Notes: generated by a model not told the origin, from the letters alone. Positions 52,973 through 62,261 are shown, counted from the stretch's first letter. The stretch is 64,000 nt of DNA from Saccharomonospora sp. CUA-673 (GCF_001942305.1 NZ_MKKE01000011.1:62001-126000), one strand, 5' to 3'. Made by a program: numbers and translations.

Positions 52973-53768
52973 GGCCGCGGAGGGTACTGGCGGGCACCGA
53001 CAATCCGCGGCCGGCCACCGCCCGTGGCAGCTCGGGCGGTGGCGGCCGCAGGGCCGTGGTGACGGTGGTGGCGGCGACGCCCAGGGTCCACATCCACACC
53101 ACCGCGTACAGCACACGTTGCAGGAGACCGCCGAGTTCGGCGACGCCGGGAACGACCGGAGCCACGAGCACGGCGGTGAGCGTCGCGATCGAGACCGCCG
53201 CGCAGATCCCCGTCCAGCGGGAGAGTCCCGGGCGCGTGTCGCGCAGGTCCGCGCGCAGCATCAGCAGTGCCGGGATGTGCACCACCATGCCCGGCAGGGC
53301 GAGGAGCGTGTGGACCAGGAAGTGCGTGTCGGCGGGGAAGAGGCCGGAGGAGGCCATGCTCAGGCCCCACACCACGAGGAGCGCCGCGGCGACCGTCGTC
53401 CGGCGGTTGCGGTGAGATCCCGGACGGCCGTCGAAAGGGTGCAGGTACCAGGCCCCGAGCGCGACCACGAGCCCGCTGAGCAGGAACGCCCAGTTCATCG
53501 CGTCGTGCCACGGGGAGCAGATCGCGTAGTCGGCCAGGGGATAGGTGCCGGTGCCGCACGCGGTGACGCCGAGGTCGCTCATCGGCTGGGCGAGCGGGTC
53601 GTACGCAACCGTCGACGCCGCGATGGCAGGCAGCTCGACCGCGAAGTAGGCGGTGCCGACCGCCCACGCGCCGGTACCGAGGATCAGGCGCGCACCACTG
53701 CTGCGGCGGACGGTCACGCTCAGTGCGAGGCATCCGAGCAGCACCGCCACCATCAGCCACGTCGTCAT
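52927..53768 (-). CDS. DUF998 family membrane protein, probable frame break near the 3' end
   Basis: Starts ATG 53768. About seven TM segments are visible (LMVAVLLGCLALSV, GTGAWAVGTAYFAVELPAI, MNWAFLLSGLVVALGAWYL, AALLVVWGLSMASSGLF, LLALPGMVVHIPALLML, IATLTAVLVAPVV, VLYAVVWMWTLGVAATTV) with the loop DPLAQPMSDLGVTACGTGTY, typical of DUF998. After about 53050 the frame runs on without a stop through the exonuclease gene to 51768; the adjacent frame stops at 52927, so a single-base loss near 53.0 kb is likely. The end given is therefore approximate. Confidence 0.7.
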
Positions 53769-53942
53769 GCCGACCGTCCCTGCCTTCTGCGTACCCGGTG
53801 ATGGATGTCGGAAATGTGTACTTTAGTCGTATCCGTGTCGTTGGTCGGGTGTTCATACCGGACTCACCGCTGGGTCGTCCACGCTCGACACGATCACCCC
53901 AGGAGTCACCGATCGGGTGAACGACGACTGGAGGGTGCACGG

Positions 53943-54776
53943 ATGAGGAGTCTGCGGAGAGCGACGTCGTCGCTGGTACTGGTGGTGAGCATGCTGGCAG
54001 CCGGCGTGTTCGGGGCCTCGGCGGTGAGTGCCGCGCCGCCCGACCGTTCCTCGTTGTCGGTGCTCTCGTTCAACATCCACCACGGGGTGGGCATGGACGA
54101 CGAACTGGACCTCGACCGCATCGCGCGGGTGATCGCGCGCAGCGGCGCCGACGTCGCCGCGCTGCAGGAGGTCGACCGGCACCACTCCGAGCGCAGCGAG
54201 TGGCGCGACCAGACGCGGGAGCTGGCAAAACGGCTCGGCTACCACGCCGTGTTCGGCGCCAACATCGACCGCGATCCGCCGGAGGCGGGCAAGCCGCGCG
54301 TGCAGTACGGCACGGCGATCCTGTCGCGCTACCCGATCGTGCAGTGGTCGAACACCTACCTGGAGCGTTCGCCCGACCAGGAGCAGCGCGGTCTGCTGCA
54401 CGCCCAGCTGAACCTGTGCGGCGAGCGCGTGAACGTCTACAACACGCACCTCGCCGCGTCGTCGCAGCCGGACCGTGCGGCGCAGGCGCAGCAGATCTCG
54501 GAGCTGGTCGACCAGACGCGCCCGGCGGTGGTCGCCGGTGACATGAACGCCCTGCCCGACGCCCCGGAGCTCGCGCCGCTGCGCGAGACCTTCACGGACG
54601 TGTGGCCGGTGGCGGGCAAGGGCCCCGGTGCGACGTTCCCGGCCGACGAGCCCGACCGGCGCATCGACTACATCTACACCGGCGACGACGTGACCCCGAC
54701 CTTCGCGAAGGTGCTCGCCACCGAACCGGAGGCCTCGGACCACCGCCCCCTCCTGGCCCACCTAACCCTGGACTGA
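53943..54776 (+). CDS. secreted endonuclease/exonuclease/phosphatase (EEP) family hydrolase
   Basis: 277 aa. Sec signal peptide (LVLVVSMLAAGVFGASAVSAA, cleavage after AAP region). EEP motifs: SFNIHHG, DVAALQEVDRH, GTAILSRYPI, the metal-binding Asn in YNTHLAASS, VVAGDMNALP, RRIDYIYT and SDHRPLLA. This is a Mg-dependent phosphodiesterase fold. Extracellular; substrate could be nucleic acid, phosphoinositide or sphingomyelin. ATG 53943 with GGAGGG 7 bases upstream. Confidence 0.9.
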   Translation: MRSLRRATSSLVLVVSMLAAGVFGASAVSAAPPDRSSLSVLSFNIHHGVGMDDELDLDRIARVIARSGADVAALQEVDRHHSERSEWRDQTRELAKRLGYHAVFGANIDRDPPEAGKPRVQYGTAILSRYPIVQWSNTYLERSPDQEQRGLLHAQLNLCGERVNVYNTHLAASSQPDRAAQAQQISELVDQTRPAVVAGDMNALPDAPELAPLRETFTDVWPVAGKGPGATFPADEPDRRIDYIYTGDDVTPTFAKVLATEPEASDHRPLLAHLTLD

Positions 54777-54794
54777 CGGCCGCACGAGGACAGC

Positions 54795-54840
54795 ACCATG
54801 GCCTCGGGTGCGTTTGAAGAGCACCCGAGGGCCCCATGGT
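54795..54840. terminator. hairpin terminator of the dispersed palindrome family
   Basis: ACCATGGCCTCGGGTGC and GCACCCGAGGGCCCCATGGT pair around a 9-base loop, 18 bp past the EEP stop. Shares CCATGG/GGCCCCATGG with the elements at 22718-22827. Confidence 0.75.
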
Positions 54841-54946
54841 CGCGTTGAACGGGACCGAAGTTCCCTTCGCGCGATCCCGCCGCGGGCCCACCTCACCCCG
54901 TGGTGGGATGCCGGGCGGCCGGTGGGGCGGAACCTAAACTGGACGG

Positions 54947-56287
54947 ATGCAACCGTCGTCGCACCGTCCCGAGGAGTCCGGGGACGCTCCCGACCCCGAG
55001 GCGTCCGAACCGGACTGGTCGGCGTTGCCGGAGCCGGTGCGGGAACGGCTGGCGGGTCTGGCTGCGGCTGCGCTGGGTGGACTTCCGACGGCGGATCTGC
55101 CGCGCCAGTTGCGGCCCGTGGCACGGTTCGCGCCGGCGAAGCGTGCGCGGGCCGGGGCGGCGGCCCTACTGGCCGGATTGCGGGATTCGCCCCGGTTCCG
55201 CACCGGGGTCGTCGAGTGGTTGCGGGCACGCCGGCCCGAGGACCTGAAGCTCGATGACGACGATCCGGTGCGCGTGGCCGCGTCGGCGTTGTTGCTCGAG
55301 CACGCCGACGCCGGCGAGCGGGTCCGGCTCGCCGCCGAGCGCGCCGAGGAGTCGAACCTGCGGGCCGAACGCGACGCGGCGTCGGCCCGCGCGCACCGCC
55401 TGGAGGCCGAGCTCGCCGAGGTGCGGGCCGAGCTGGCGGCAGCCCGCACCGATGTCGACCGCGTCCGTGCCGAGCGTTCGGATCAACTGGACAAGCTGCG
55501 CCAACGGTTGCGCGCCCAGGGCATGGAGCTTCGACAGGCCAAGGACGCCGCCGACGAGGCCAGGGCGGAGGCGGAGGCGGCCAGGTCGGGGCGCGGCGAC
55601 GAGACCGAGCGGTTGGCTGCCGAACTGGCCAGGGAACGCGACCGCGCCGACGCCGAGCGTGCCCGGGCCGAGCGCGCCGTCGCCGATGCCGACACGGCAC
55701 GGCGCGCCGCACGCGAGGCCCGCGACGCCGACGAGGTGCGGCTCGGTCTGCTGCTGGACACGCTCGGCGGTGCGGTCGACGGTCTGCGCCGGGAGCTGTC
55801 GGTGGACGAGACCGGGCGCGGTGCCCGCCCCGCCGACACCGTCGAGGCGGCGACGACGCAACGCGGTGGTGACCGGGTCGCCGACGTCGAGGCGCTCGAC
55901 CGACTGCCCGCCCTGCCCGCGGTGCACCTGATCGTCGACGGGTACAACGTCACCAAGACCGGCTATCCCGAGCTGCCGCTGGCGGATCAGCGTTCGCGGC
56001 TCGTCGGGCAGTTGGGCGCGTTGAAGGCGCGCGTGGGCGGGGAGGTCACGGCCGTGTTCGACGGGGCCGGTGTCACGTCGATCCCCGCGGCCAACCCGCG
56101 CGGCGTGCGCGTGTTGTTCTCGGAGCCGGGTGTGCTCGCCGACGACGTGATCCGCGATCTCGTCGCCGCCGAACCCCGTGGACGGCCGCTCGTGGTGGTG
56201 ACCTCGGACCAGGAGATCGTCACGTCGGTGCGACGGGCGGGGGCGCACGCCGTGCCGTCGTCGGTGCTCGTGATCCGGCTCCGCTGA
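54947..56287 (+). CDS. NYN (YacP-like) domain RNase-type protein with coiled coil
   Basis: 446 aa. N-terminal helical domain (residues 25-110), a long Ala/Arg/Glu coiled coil (about 115-260, AERDAASARAHRLEAELAEVRAEL), and a C-terminal NYN/PIN-like nuclease domain with acidic residues in VHLIVDGYNVTKTGY, VTAVFDGAGV, ADDVIRDLV and VVVTSDQEI. This is the arrangement of actinobacterial NYN-domain proteins related to the mRNA nuclease Rae1/YacP. No signal peptide. Confidence 0.88.
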   Translation: MQPSSHRPEESGDAPDPEASEPDWSALPEPVRERLAGLAAAALGGLPTADLPRQLRPVARFAPAKRARAGAAALLAGLRDSPRFRTGVVEWLRARRPEDLKLDDDDPVRVAASALLLEHADAGERVRLAAERAEESNLRAERDAASARAHRLEAELAEVRAELAAARTDVDRVRAERSDQLDKLRQRLRAQGMELRQAKDAADEARAEAEAARSGRGDETERLAAELARERDRADAERARAERAVADADTARRAAREARDADEVRLGLLLDTLGGAVDGLRRELSVDETGRGARPADTVEAATTQRGGDRVADVEALDRLPALPAVHLIVDGYNVTKTGYPELPLADQRSRLVGQLGALKARVGGEVTAVFDGAGVTSIPAANPRGVRVLFSEPGVLADDVIRDLVAAEPRGRPLVVVTSDQEIVTSVRRAGAHAVPSSVLVIRLR

Positions 56288-56443
56288 CGCCCCGAATTCG
56301 GTGCGCAGTGACCGTTTTGGCGCGCGGACACCTCGTTCGTCCCGCTCTGTCCGTGCCGCGGCGCCTCACCCTCACGGGTACATGAGAATCCCTTCATGTG
56401 GCGTTCATGCCGGTCACGGGATCGCCGCAGTACGGTTCGCCGT

Positions 56444-56785
56444 ATGAAGACACGGAAGATGCTTGCCGTCCTGGCCGCTGCCGGCGCGTTCGCCTTCGTC
56501 TCGGCGTGCAACGACTCGGAGCCCGCCGAGGACAACGGTGGCGACACGCAGCAGACCACCCAGCAGCAGGACGGCGGTCAGACCGGCCAGAACAACGGCG
56601 ACGACGACGCCGACGATCAGGACGACGACCGCGACGGCGATGACGACCGCGACGGCGACGACCGCGACGGCGACGACCGCGACGGCGACGACGACCGTGA
56701 CGGTCAGGACGACGACCGGGACGACCGGGACGACCACGACGACCACGATCACGACGACAACGACGACGACCACGACGACAACTGA
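56444..56785 (+). CDS. Asp-rich low-complexity lipoprotein
   Basis: 113 aa. A lipoprotein signal peptide (MLAVLAAAGAFAFVSAC, lipobox with Cys22), a Gln/Thr/Gly linker, then about 65 residues built almost wholly of Asp with Arg, Gly, His and Asn in irregular DDRDGDD-type repeats, ending DDNDDDHDDN. Extremely acidic; would bind divalent cations nonspecifically. The underlying DNA is a run of GAC/GGC triplets, so length variation by slippage is likely. No ribosome-binding site is evident at ATG 56444, so it may be leaderless. The 56288-56443 gap upstream holds no other gene. Confidence 0.78.
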   Translation: MKTRKMLAVLAAAGAFAFVSACNDSEPAEDNGGDTQQTTQQQDGGQTGQNNGDDDADDQDDDRDGDDDRDGDDRDGDDRDGDDDRDGQDDDRDDRDDHDDHDHDDNDDDHDDN

Positions 56786-56801
56786 GGCTCGGCCTCACCC
56801 C

Positions 56802-56846
56802 GCGCGTGAGCTCGCCGACCCCGCCGCGAGCGGCGAGCTCACGCGC
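56802..56846. terminator. bidirectional terminator hairpin
   Basis: Perfect 16-bp arms GCGCGTGAGCTCGCCG / CGGCGAGCTCACGCGC with a 13-base loop between the Asp-rich gene and the convergent SDR, overlapping the SDR stop codon. Confidence 0.8.
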
Positions 56847-57636
56847 ACGACATGGACAGCCCTCCGTCGACGGGCAGGCACACGCCGTTGACGTAGGCGG
56901 CCTCGTCGGAGGCCAGGAACAGACTCGCGTGGGCGACGTCCCACGGGGTGCCCATCCGGCCCGTCGGACTCACCGCATTCCTCGTCGCCAGCAGATCCTC
57001 GATCGAACCGGCCTGGGACGAGAGCTGGGCCCGTACCAACGGGGTGTCGATGAAGCCCGGAGCCACGGAGTTCGCGCGGATCCCGCGATCGGCGTAGGTG
57101 AGTGCGAACGACACGGTCGCCTGATTCACGGCCGCCTTCGCCGACATGTACGCGGGATAGTCGTAGCCGACGTGCCGTAGCGCCGCCAGTGACGACACGT
57201 TGACGATCGCCCCCCGACCGCGCTCGAGCATCGACGGCAGCACGTGCTTGCACGCCAGGAACACACCGTCCACATTGAGCGCGAACGCGCGCCGCCACTC
57301 GTCCAGACTCAGCTCGACCGGACCGCCCAGCACGGTCACGCCGACGTTGTTGTGCAACACGTCGACCGGGCCGAGCTCGGTGGTCGCCTCCCGCGCGGCG
57401 GCCTCGACCTGATCGGAATCGGTGACGTCCGCGGTGATCGCCACCGCGGTGCCGCCGGCCGACCGCACCGCGTCGGCGGTGAGCGCCGCCGCGTCGGACC
57501 GGACGTCCACCACCGCGACCCGCGCGCCGTGTCGGGCGTACGTCACCGCGGCGGCCTGCCCGTTGTTGACGCCGTCCGGGGTGCCACCGCCCCCGAAGAC
57601 CAGCGCCACCTTGCCGGCCAGTCGTGGTGCGTTCAT
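56839..57636 (-). CDS. short-chain dehydrogenase/reductase (catabolic operon, last gene)
   Basis: 265 aa classical SDR. Nucleotide-binding GGGGTPDGVNNGQAAAV replaces the usual TGxxxGIG, with Asp in VVDVRSD favouring NAD. NNVG, the catalytic Ser in VNVSSLAALR, and YPAYMSAKAA (Tyr-x3-Lys). C-terminal PVDGGLS. ATG 57636 overlaps the stop of the DUF296 gene (ATGA), so it closes a coupled five-gene operon. Probably oxidises a hydroxyacyl-CoA intermediate or an alcohol in the pathway. Confidence 0.92.
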   Translation of the reverse strand: MNAPRLAGKVALVFGGGGTPDGVNNGQAAAVTYARHGARVAVVDVRSDAAALTADAVRSAGGTAVAITADVTDSDQVEAAAREATTELGPVDVLHNNVGVTVLGGPVELSLDEWRRAFALNVDGVFLACKHVLPSMLERGRGAIVNVSSLAALRHVGYDYPAYMSAKAAVNQATVSFALTYADRGIRANSVAPGFIDTPLVRAQLSSQAGSIEDLLATRNAVSPTGRMGTPWDVAHASLFLASDEAAYVNGVCLPVDGGLSMSCA

Positions 57637-58522
57637 CTGCCATCCCCTTCTGCCTCGTCCTCGAGGTACAGCTCGTACGTCACGGCCACCGGGTTCTCGC
57701 CGGGGAGCACCGCGCCGGAGTGGACGTCGCCGTGGCGGTCCACCATCGCGGCGACGAGCGCGACGTCGTCGCCGCGGACCGTGCCGGTCAATGACGTCAG
57801 CTCCGTGGCCGGCCAGTCGACCTCGACGATCTCGTCGGAACTCACGCGCAGGCGGGCGCGACGAGGCTGCCGACGCTCGCGCGCACGGTGGCCGAGGCGA
57901 AGCCGGCACGCCGGGCGATGGTGGCGACGGCGCCGCAGAGGTCCTCGCCGGGCCGGATCCGTGACATGACCGCGCGCGCCCGACCCGGCGTGCGGCGCGG
58001 ATGCGGGGTGAACACCGGCATGTCGGTCTCGGGGTCCGTGGCACTGACGAGGTCCACATCGGACAGCAGGCGCACGGTGGCCTCGATCGGGATGTCGCCG
58101 ACGGTGGTGTCCGGCAGCAGGTGGCCGCCGCGCACCCGCCCGTGTTCGTCGAACCACGTCGCGTGGATGTGGGCGAAGCCGGCCCCGTCGCGCACGCCGA
58201 CCGTCGCCGAACCGGTGCGCACGAAGCACGGACCAGCGGGTTCGACCGTCTCGCTGAAGTAGGCCGGCCGGTCGGTGCCGATCGCCGGGTACACGTAGCG
58301 CAGGATGCCGAACGATCCGTGGGCCAGCTCGACGCTCGCTGCCGTGGCACCGGATTCGGAGGTCAACCGCCACAACGCGTCGGCGATCCGCTCACCGCGC
58401 GGCAGCTGGGTCCGGACAACGGTCACGTCGGTCGGCACGGACACGATCCGCTCGGCGTGCCGCGGTCCGGGGTGCCGCAAGGGAACCCCGGGACAGCGCT
58501 GCTCGGCCGCGGCCCCGGTCAT
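57633..58522 (-). CDS. tandem DUF296 (PCC/PPC) domain protein, frame break near 57850
   Basis: About 296 aa once one C is restored in a CCC run near 57850 (VAPRLRVSSDE). Two PCC domains: the first HIHATWFDEHGRVRGGHLLPDTTVGDIPIEATVRLL, the second (degenerate) ATVRASVGSLVAP ... HGDVHSGAVLPGENPVAVTYELYL. Bacterial PCC proteins form trimers and often accompany CoA- or aromatic-acid metabolism; the function is not established. ATG 58522 overlaps the acyl-CoA synthetase stop and has GGAG 8 bases upstream. Confidence 0.78.
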
Positions 58523-60095
58523 GACGTCTCCAGACGCTGTTTGATGGTGCGTTTGACAACCTTGCCGTAGCCGGACTTGGGGATGTCGTCCCACCACACG
58601 AACCGCTTCGGGATCTTGTACCGGGCCAGGGACTCGCCCAGCCACGACCGCAGCTCGTCGGTGTCGGCGGGTCGCGCGCCGGCGGCGACGCACACGGCCA
58701 CGCCGACCTCGCCCCAGCGCGGGTCGGGCACGCCCACGACCGCGACCTCGGCGATCGACGGATGCCGCAGCAGGCGCTCCTCGATCTCCCGGGGGTACAC
58801 ATTGGACCCACCGGAGATGAACATGTCGGACGCTCGGCCGGTGACGTAGACGTAGCCCTCGTCGTCGACCATGCCCAGGTCGCCGGTGCGGAACCAGCCG
58901 TCGCGGAACGACTCGGCGTTGGCCGCGTCGTTGTCGAGATACCCGGGGAACACCGCAGGCCCGGCGACGCAGATCTCGCCCTGCTGGCCGGGTGACAGTT
59001 CGGTGCCGGTGGTGTCCTGGATGCTCACCTGCATCCCGGTGCGGACCCGGCCGCAGGTGCCGAACTCGATGCCCTCCGGCGACGGCCGGCCGTGCTCGTC
59101 GGGCGGCAGGACCGTGATGTTGCCGGTGACCTCGCCGAGCCCGTAGTACTGCACCAGCACGTCGCCGAGCACGGCGCGGGCGTGTTCCTGGTCGGCCCGG
59201 TACATGGGCGCACCGGCGTAGACGACGTAGCGCAGCGAACCGAGGTCGTGCCGTGTCGCCTCGGGGCCTGCGTGAGGGTCGTCAGGATCGTCGGCACGGT
59301 GAAGGCGTTGGTCACCCGCTCGGTCTCCACGAGCTGCCAGATCTCGGCCGGGTCGAGACTGATCCGTGTCGGCAGCACGGTCTTGGCGCCGCGGGCGACC
59401 TGAGGCAGCAGGTGGATCCCGGCGCCGTGCGACAGCGGCGCCACGACGATCTGGGCGTCGTCGCGGTCGAGTCCCGGCATCAGATCGCAGATGTGGTTGG
59501 TCACCACGAAACCGAGCCGGTCGTGGGTGAGCACGACTGCCTTCGGGCGTCCGCTCGTTCCCGAGGTGAAGAAGTACCAGGCGGGATCGCCGTTCCACAC
59601 CGCCGCATCCGTCTCGGGGGAGCTCATCTCCGGAAGTCCCGCGATCGCGCCGGGAGTGTCGGCCGCGGCGCCGAGCCACAGCGTCCCGCCCGGCAGCGCG
59701 ACCGCATCGGACACGGCCGCGGCGTGCTCGCCGTAGTCGGCGTGGCAGATCAACGCCGCGGGTGTCGTCAGCCGGGCGAGGTCGGCGACCTCCGCGGGGG
59801 TGAGGCGGAAGTTGGCCGGGGCGAACACGGCACCCGCCCGCCAGATGCCGAACATCGTCGCGACGAGCTCGACGTGGTTGGGGGAGTGCACGAGGACCGC
59901 GTCCCCGCGGCCGAGCCCGCGTCGGCGCAGTTCCGCGGCCACGTCGGACGCGCGGGCGTCGAGCTCACGCCAGTTGAGGCGCCGCCGGCCGCGGACGACG
60001 GCGTCGCGATCGGGCAGCCGGGCCGCGGTGTCGGTGAGGAGCCTGGCCACGTTCACCGCGCGCAGCGGACCCGCGGCCGAGGTCGGTGCGCTCAT
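58519..60095 (-). CDS. AMP-dependent acyl-CoA synthetase/ligase, frame break near 59275
   Basis: About 526 aa with one base added near 59275 (TILTDPHAGPEATRHDL). ANL superfamily: P-loop YFFTSGTSGRPKAVVLTH, YYGLGEVTG, GWFRTGDLGMVDDEGYVYVTGRASDMFISGGSNVYP, and the C-terminal catalytic Lys in IPKSGYGKVVKRTIKQ. Activates a carboxylic acid to its CoA thioester. ATG 60095 overlaps the thiolase stop by 4 bp. Substrate is likely the acid imported by the adjacent TRAP system. Confidence 0.92.
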
Positions 60096-61276
60096 CGGAT
60101 GCGCTCCAGCACCGAGCAGTAGTTGGCGACGGCGACACCGCCCATGTTGAACACGCCGGCCAGCTCGCTGCCGGGCACCTGCATGTCGCCGGCCTCGCCG
60201 GTGAGCTGCAGCGCGGCCATGATGTGCTGCGAGATGCCGGTGGCACCGATGGGATGTCCCTTGGCCTTCAGTCCGCCCGACGGGTTGACGGGCAGCGCAC
60301 CGTCGCGTTCGGTGCGGCCCTCGGCCAGCACCTCGGCACCCTTGCCGGGCTCGGCAATGCCGAACGCCTCGTACTGGAGCAGTTCGGCGACGGTGAAACA
60401 GTCGTGGGTCTCCAGCAGGTCCAGATCGGACAGTCCGGCGCCGGCTTCGGCGAGGGCGTCGCGGAACGCCCTGGCCGCCCCGGAGAAGGCCAGCACGTCC
60501 GCGCGCCGGCTCAACGGGAGGTGGTCGTTGGCGTGGGCGCGGCCACGCCACCCGACGGCCCGCGGTGCGTGCGCCGCCACGTCCGGTGCGGCCACGACGA
60601 GCGCCGCCGCACCGTCGGACACCAGCGAACAGTCGGTCCGCCGCAGGGGATCGGCGACCAACGGGTTCCGCTCGGAGACCTGGGAGCAGAAGTCGAACCC
60701 GAGGTCCTTGCGCAGATGGGCGTAGGGGTTGCCGACGCCGTTGCGGTGGTTCTTCGCGGCGATCCGCGCCAGCGTGTCGCCGTGCTCGCCGTAGCGCTCG
60801 AAGTACTCGCGGGTGAGGTCGGCGAAGATCCCGGCGAAACTGCCCGCCCGCTCCTCCTGCCTGCGGTAGGAGGCGGTGAGCAGCGCATCGCCCACGACGT
60901 CGCCGTCGGCGGCGGTCATCTTCTCCGCACCCGCGACGAGCGCGACCCGGCCCCGTCCGGATTGGACGAAGTCGAGCGCCGCGAACAGCGCCGACGACCC
61001 GGTCGCGCAGGCGTTCTCGGTGTGCACCGCGGGCACGGTCGCCAGCTCCGGGGTGCCCGCGCCGACGAGGCCGGCTTCGAAACCCTGGCGCGACAGTCCA
61101 CCGTTGAAGACGCCGACGACGATGCCGTCGACGTCGGCGGCGGACAGGCCCGCATGCTCGAGCGCGGGGCCGGTGACACCGGCGAGCAGCGCCTCGACGT
61201 CGGGTTCGGCTGCCTTGCCGAACGTCGAATGGGCCCAGCCGATGATCGCGGGGCCGGTGACGGGATCCGTGGTCAT
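60092..61276 (-). CDS. thiolase-like acetyl-CoA acetyltransferase (SCP-x/type II family)
   Basis: 394 aa. What is seen: nucleophilic Cys in HTENACATGSSALFAALDFV, SLVSDGAAALVVA, HDCFTVAELLQYEAFGI, the catalytic His in GGLKAKGHPIGATGISQ, and the C-terminal NMGGVAVANY. The last motif replaces the CxG of true degradative thiolases, so this belongs to the SCP-x/thiolase-like group, which often cleaves branched or steroid-type beta-ketoacyl-CoA. ATG 61276 overlaps the IclR stop (ATGA). Confidence 0.9.
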   Translation of the reverse strand: MTTDPVTGPAIIGWAHSTFGKAAEPDVEALLAGVTGPALEHAGLSAADVDGIVVGVFNGGLSRQGFEAGLVGAGTPELATVPAVHTENACATGSSALFAALDFVQSGRGRVALVAGAEKMTAADGDVVGDALLTASYRRQEERAGSFAGIFADLTREYFERYGEHGDTLARIAAKNHRNGVGNPYAHLRKDLGFDFCSQVSERNPLVADPLRRTDCSLVSDGAAALVVAAPDVAAHAPRAVGWRGRAHANDHLPLSRRADVLAFSGAARAFRDALAEAGAGLSDLDLLETHDCFTVAELLQYEAFGIAEPGKGAEVLAEGRTERDGALPVNPSGGLKAKGHPIGATGISQHIMAALQLTGEAGDMQVPGSELAGVFNMGGVAVANYCSVLERIR

Positions 61277-62199
61277 GGTCTTCCTCTCGTCCGTCGGGAC
61301 TGCTGAGCCCGGACCAGTGCGGTGTGGACGGTCGCCGCCTCCTGGGCCAGGAGTGCGGCGAGGTCGTGTTGCCGGTTGCGGTCCAGCCGTTCGGCGATGC
61401 TGGCGACGCTGAACGCGGCCACGGGACGGTCCGCGGCGTCGTGGATGGCGACCCCGACCGCCCATGAACCGGGCACGACGCGTCCCTCGTTGAGCGCGTA
61501 TCCGGCCTGGCGCGAGCGCCGGACCAGGTGCCGCAGCGCGTCGTCGTCGAAGAGCGGATAGCGCCGGCGCGTGGCGGACGTCGAGGCCAGCACCTCCTCG
61601 ACCTCGGCATCGGACAGTGCGCTGAGGATGGCGAGGCTTCCCGCACCGATGCCCAGCGGATGGCGGTCGCCGACGGCCAGTGCGTAGTTCCGGATCCGGC
61701 CCGGCCCCTCCTGCCGGTGGGTGCAGACGCCGTAGCTGCCGTGGCGCACGGTGAGGAACGACGTGTCGGCGGAGGCGTCGGCCAGGCGGATCAGGCTGTC
61801 GGTGCTCAGCGCACCGAGATCGCCGCCGTCCTGTTCGGCGAGCCCGCCGAGCACCCGGGCCTGAACGCCCAGTCGGTAGAGCGCGCTGTCGGGGTCCTGT
61901 TCGACGAAGCCCTCGCTCGCAAGCGCGACGAGGGTGCGGCGGACGCTGGCCTTCGGCCGTCCGCTGACGCGCGTCAGCTCGGCGAGCGACACGCCCTCGG
62001 GACGGTCGCGGGCGAGCACGCCGACGAGATTCAACAGCACGAGCGCCCGTTGGATGCTCTGCGAGCCCGCGGGGCGGGGGCCGTCGTCGGCGGTGTGAGC
62101 GATGGTCCACGATGCGGACCGCCTGGCTGCGTGTCCGGGATCGACGGGACGGGTCCGCGGTGGATTCGCGTCGGCATTGGCGCTCACACCACCCATCAT
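61273..62199 (-). CDS. IclR family transcriptional regulator
   Basis: 308 aa from ATG 62199. After an unusually long 45-residue N-terminal extension, the winged helix SIQRALVLLNLVGVLARDRPEGVSLAELTRVSGRPKASVRRTLVALASEGFVEQ; then the IclR effector domain (TSFLTVRHGSYGVCTHRQEG, LGIGAGSLAILSALSD, YALNEGRVVPGSWAVGVAIHD). First gene of the catabolic operon and divergent from the TRAP transporter. Two palindromes in the intergenic region and one inside its own 5' coding end are probable operators. Confidence 0.94.
   Translation of the reverse strand: MMGGVSANADANPPRTRPVDPGHAARRSASWTIAHTADDGPRPAGSQSIQRALVLLNLVGVLARDRPEGVSLAELTRVSGRPKASVRRTLVALASEGFVEQDPDSALYRLGVQARVLGGLAEQDGGDLGALSTDSLIRLADASADTSFLTVRHGSYGVCTHRQEGPGRIRNYALAVGDRHPLGIGAGSLAILSALSDAEVEEVLASTSATRRRYPLFDDDALRHLVRRSRQAGYALNEGRVVPGSWAVGVAIHDAADRPVAAFSVASIAERLDRNRQHDLAALLAQEAATVHTALVRAQQSRRTRGRP
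62104..62120. promoter_or_regulatory. candidate IclR operator O1 (inside the iclR 5' end)
   Basis: GGTCC-acgatgc-GGACC palindrome; same core (TGGTCCACGAT) as O2. Lies about 30 codons inside the iclR reading frame, so binding could repress by roadblock. Confidence 0.5.
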
Positions 62200-62225
62200 G
62201 CGAGCGCGAAGCCTCGCGTCGCAAT

Positions 62226-62261
62226 GGTCCACGATATGGACCGAAGATCCACCCGATGGAT
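62226..62261. promoter_or_regulatory. candidate IclR operators O2 and O3 in the divergent promoter
   Basis: O2 GGTCCA-cgata-TGGACC (62226-62242) and O3 ATCCA-cccga-TGGAT (62247-62261), centres 20 bp (two helical turns) apart, between iclR and the TRAP genes. IclR proteins bind paired palindromes of this size. Confidence 0.65.

Noticed and set aside
51768..53768. Apparent 666-aa protein formed by DUF998 plus a long Arg-rich tail
   Set aside because: The tail is the out-of-frame shadow of the exonuclease gene; a missing stop through a single-base loss explains it better than a fusion.
56414..56773. Val-rich minus-strand frame opposite the Asp-rich lipoprotein
   Set aside because: GTC/GTG runs are the complement of the GAC triplets; low complexity is inherited and no signal or start supports it.
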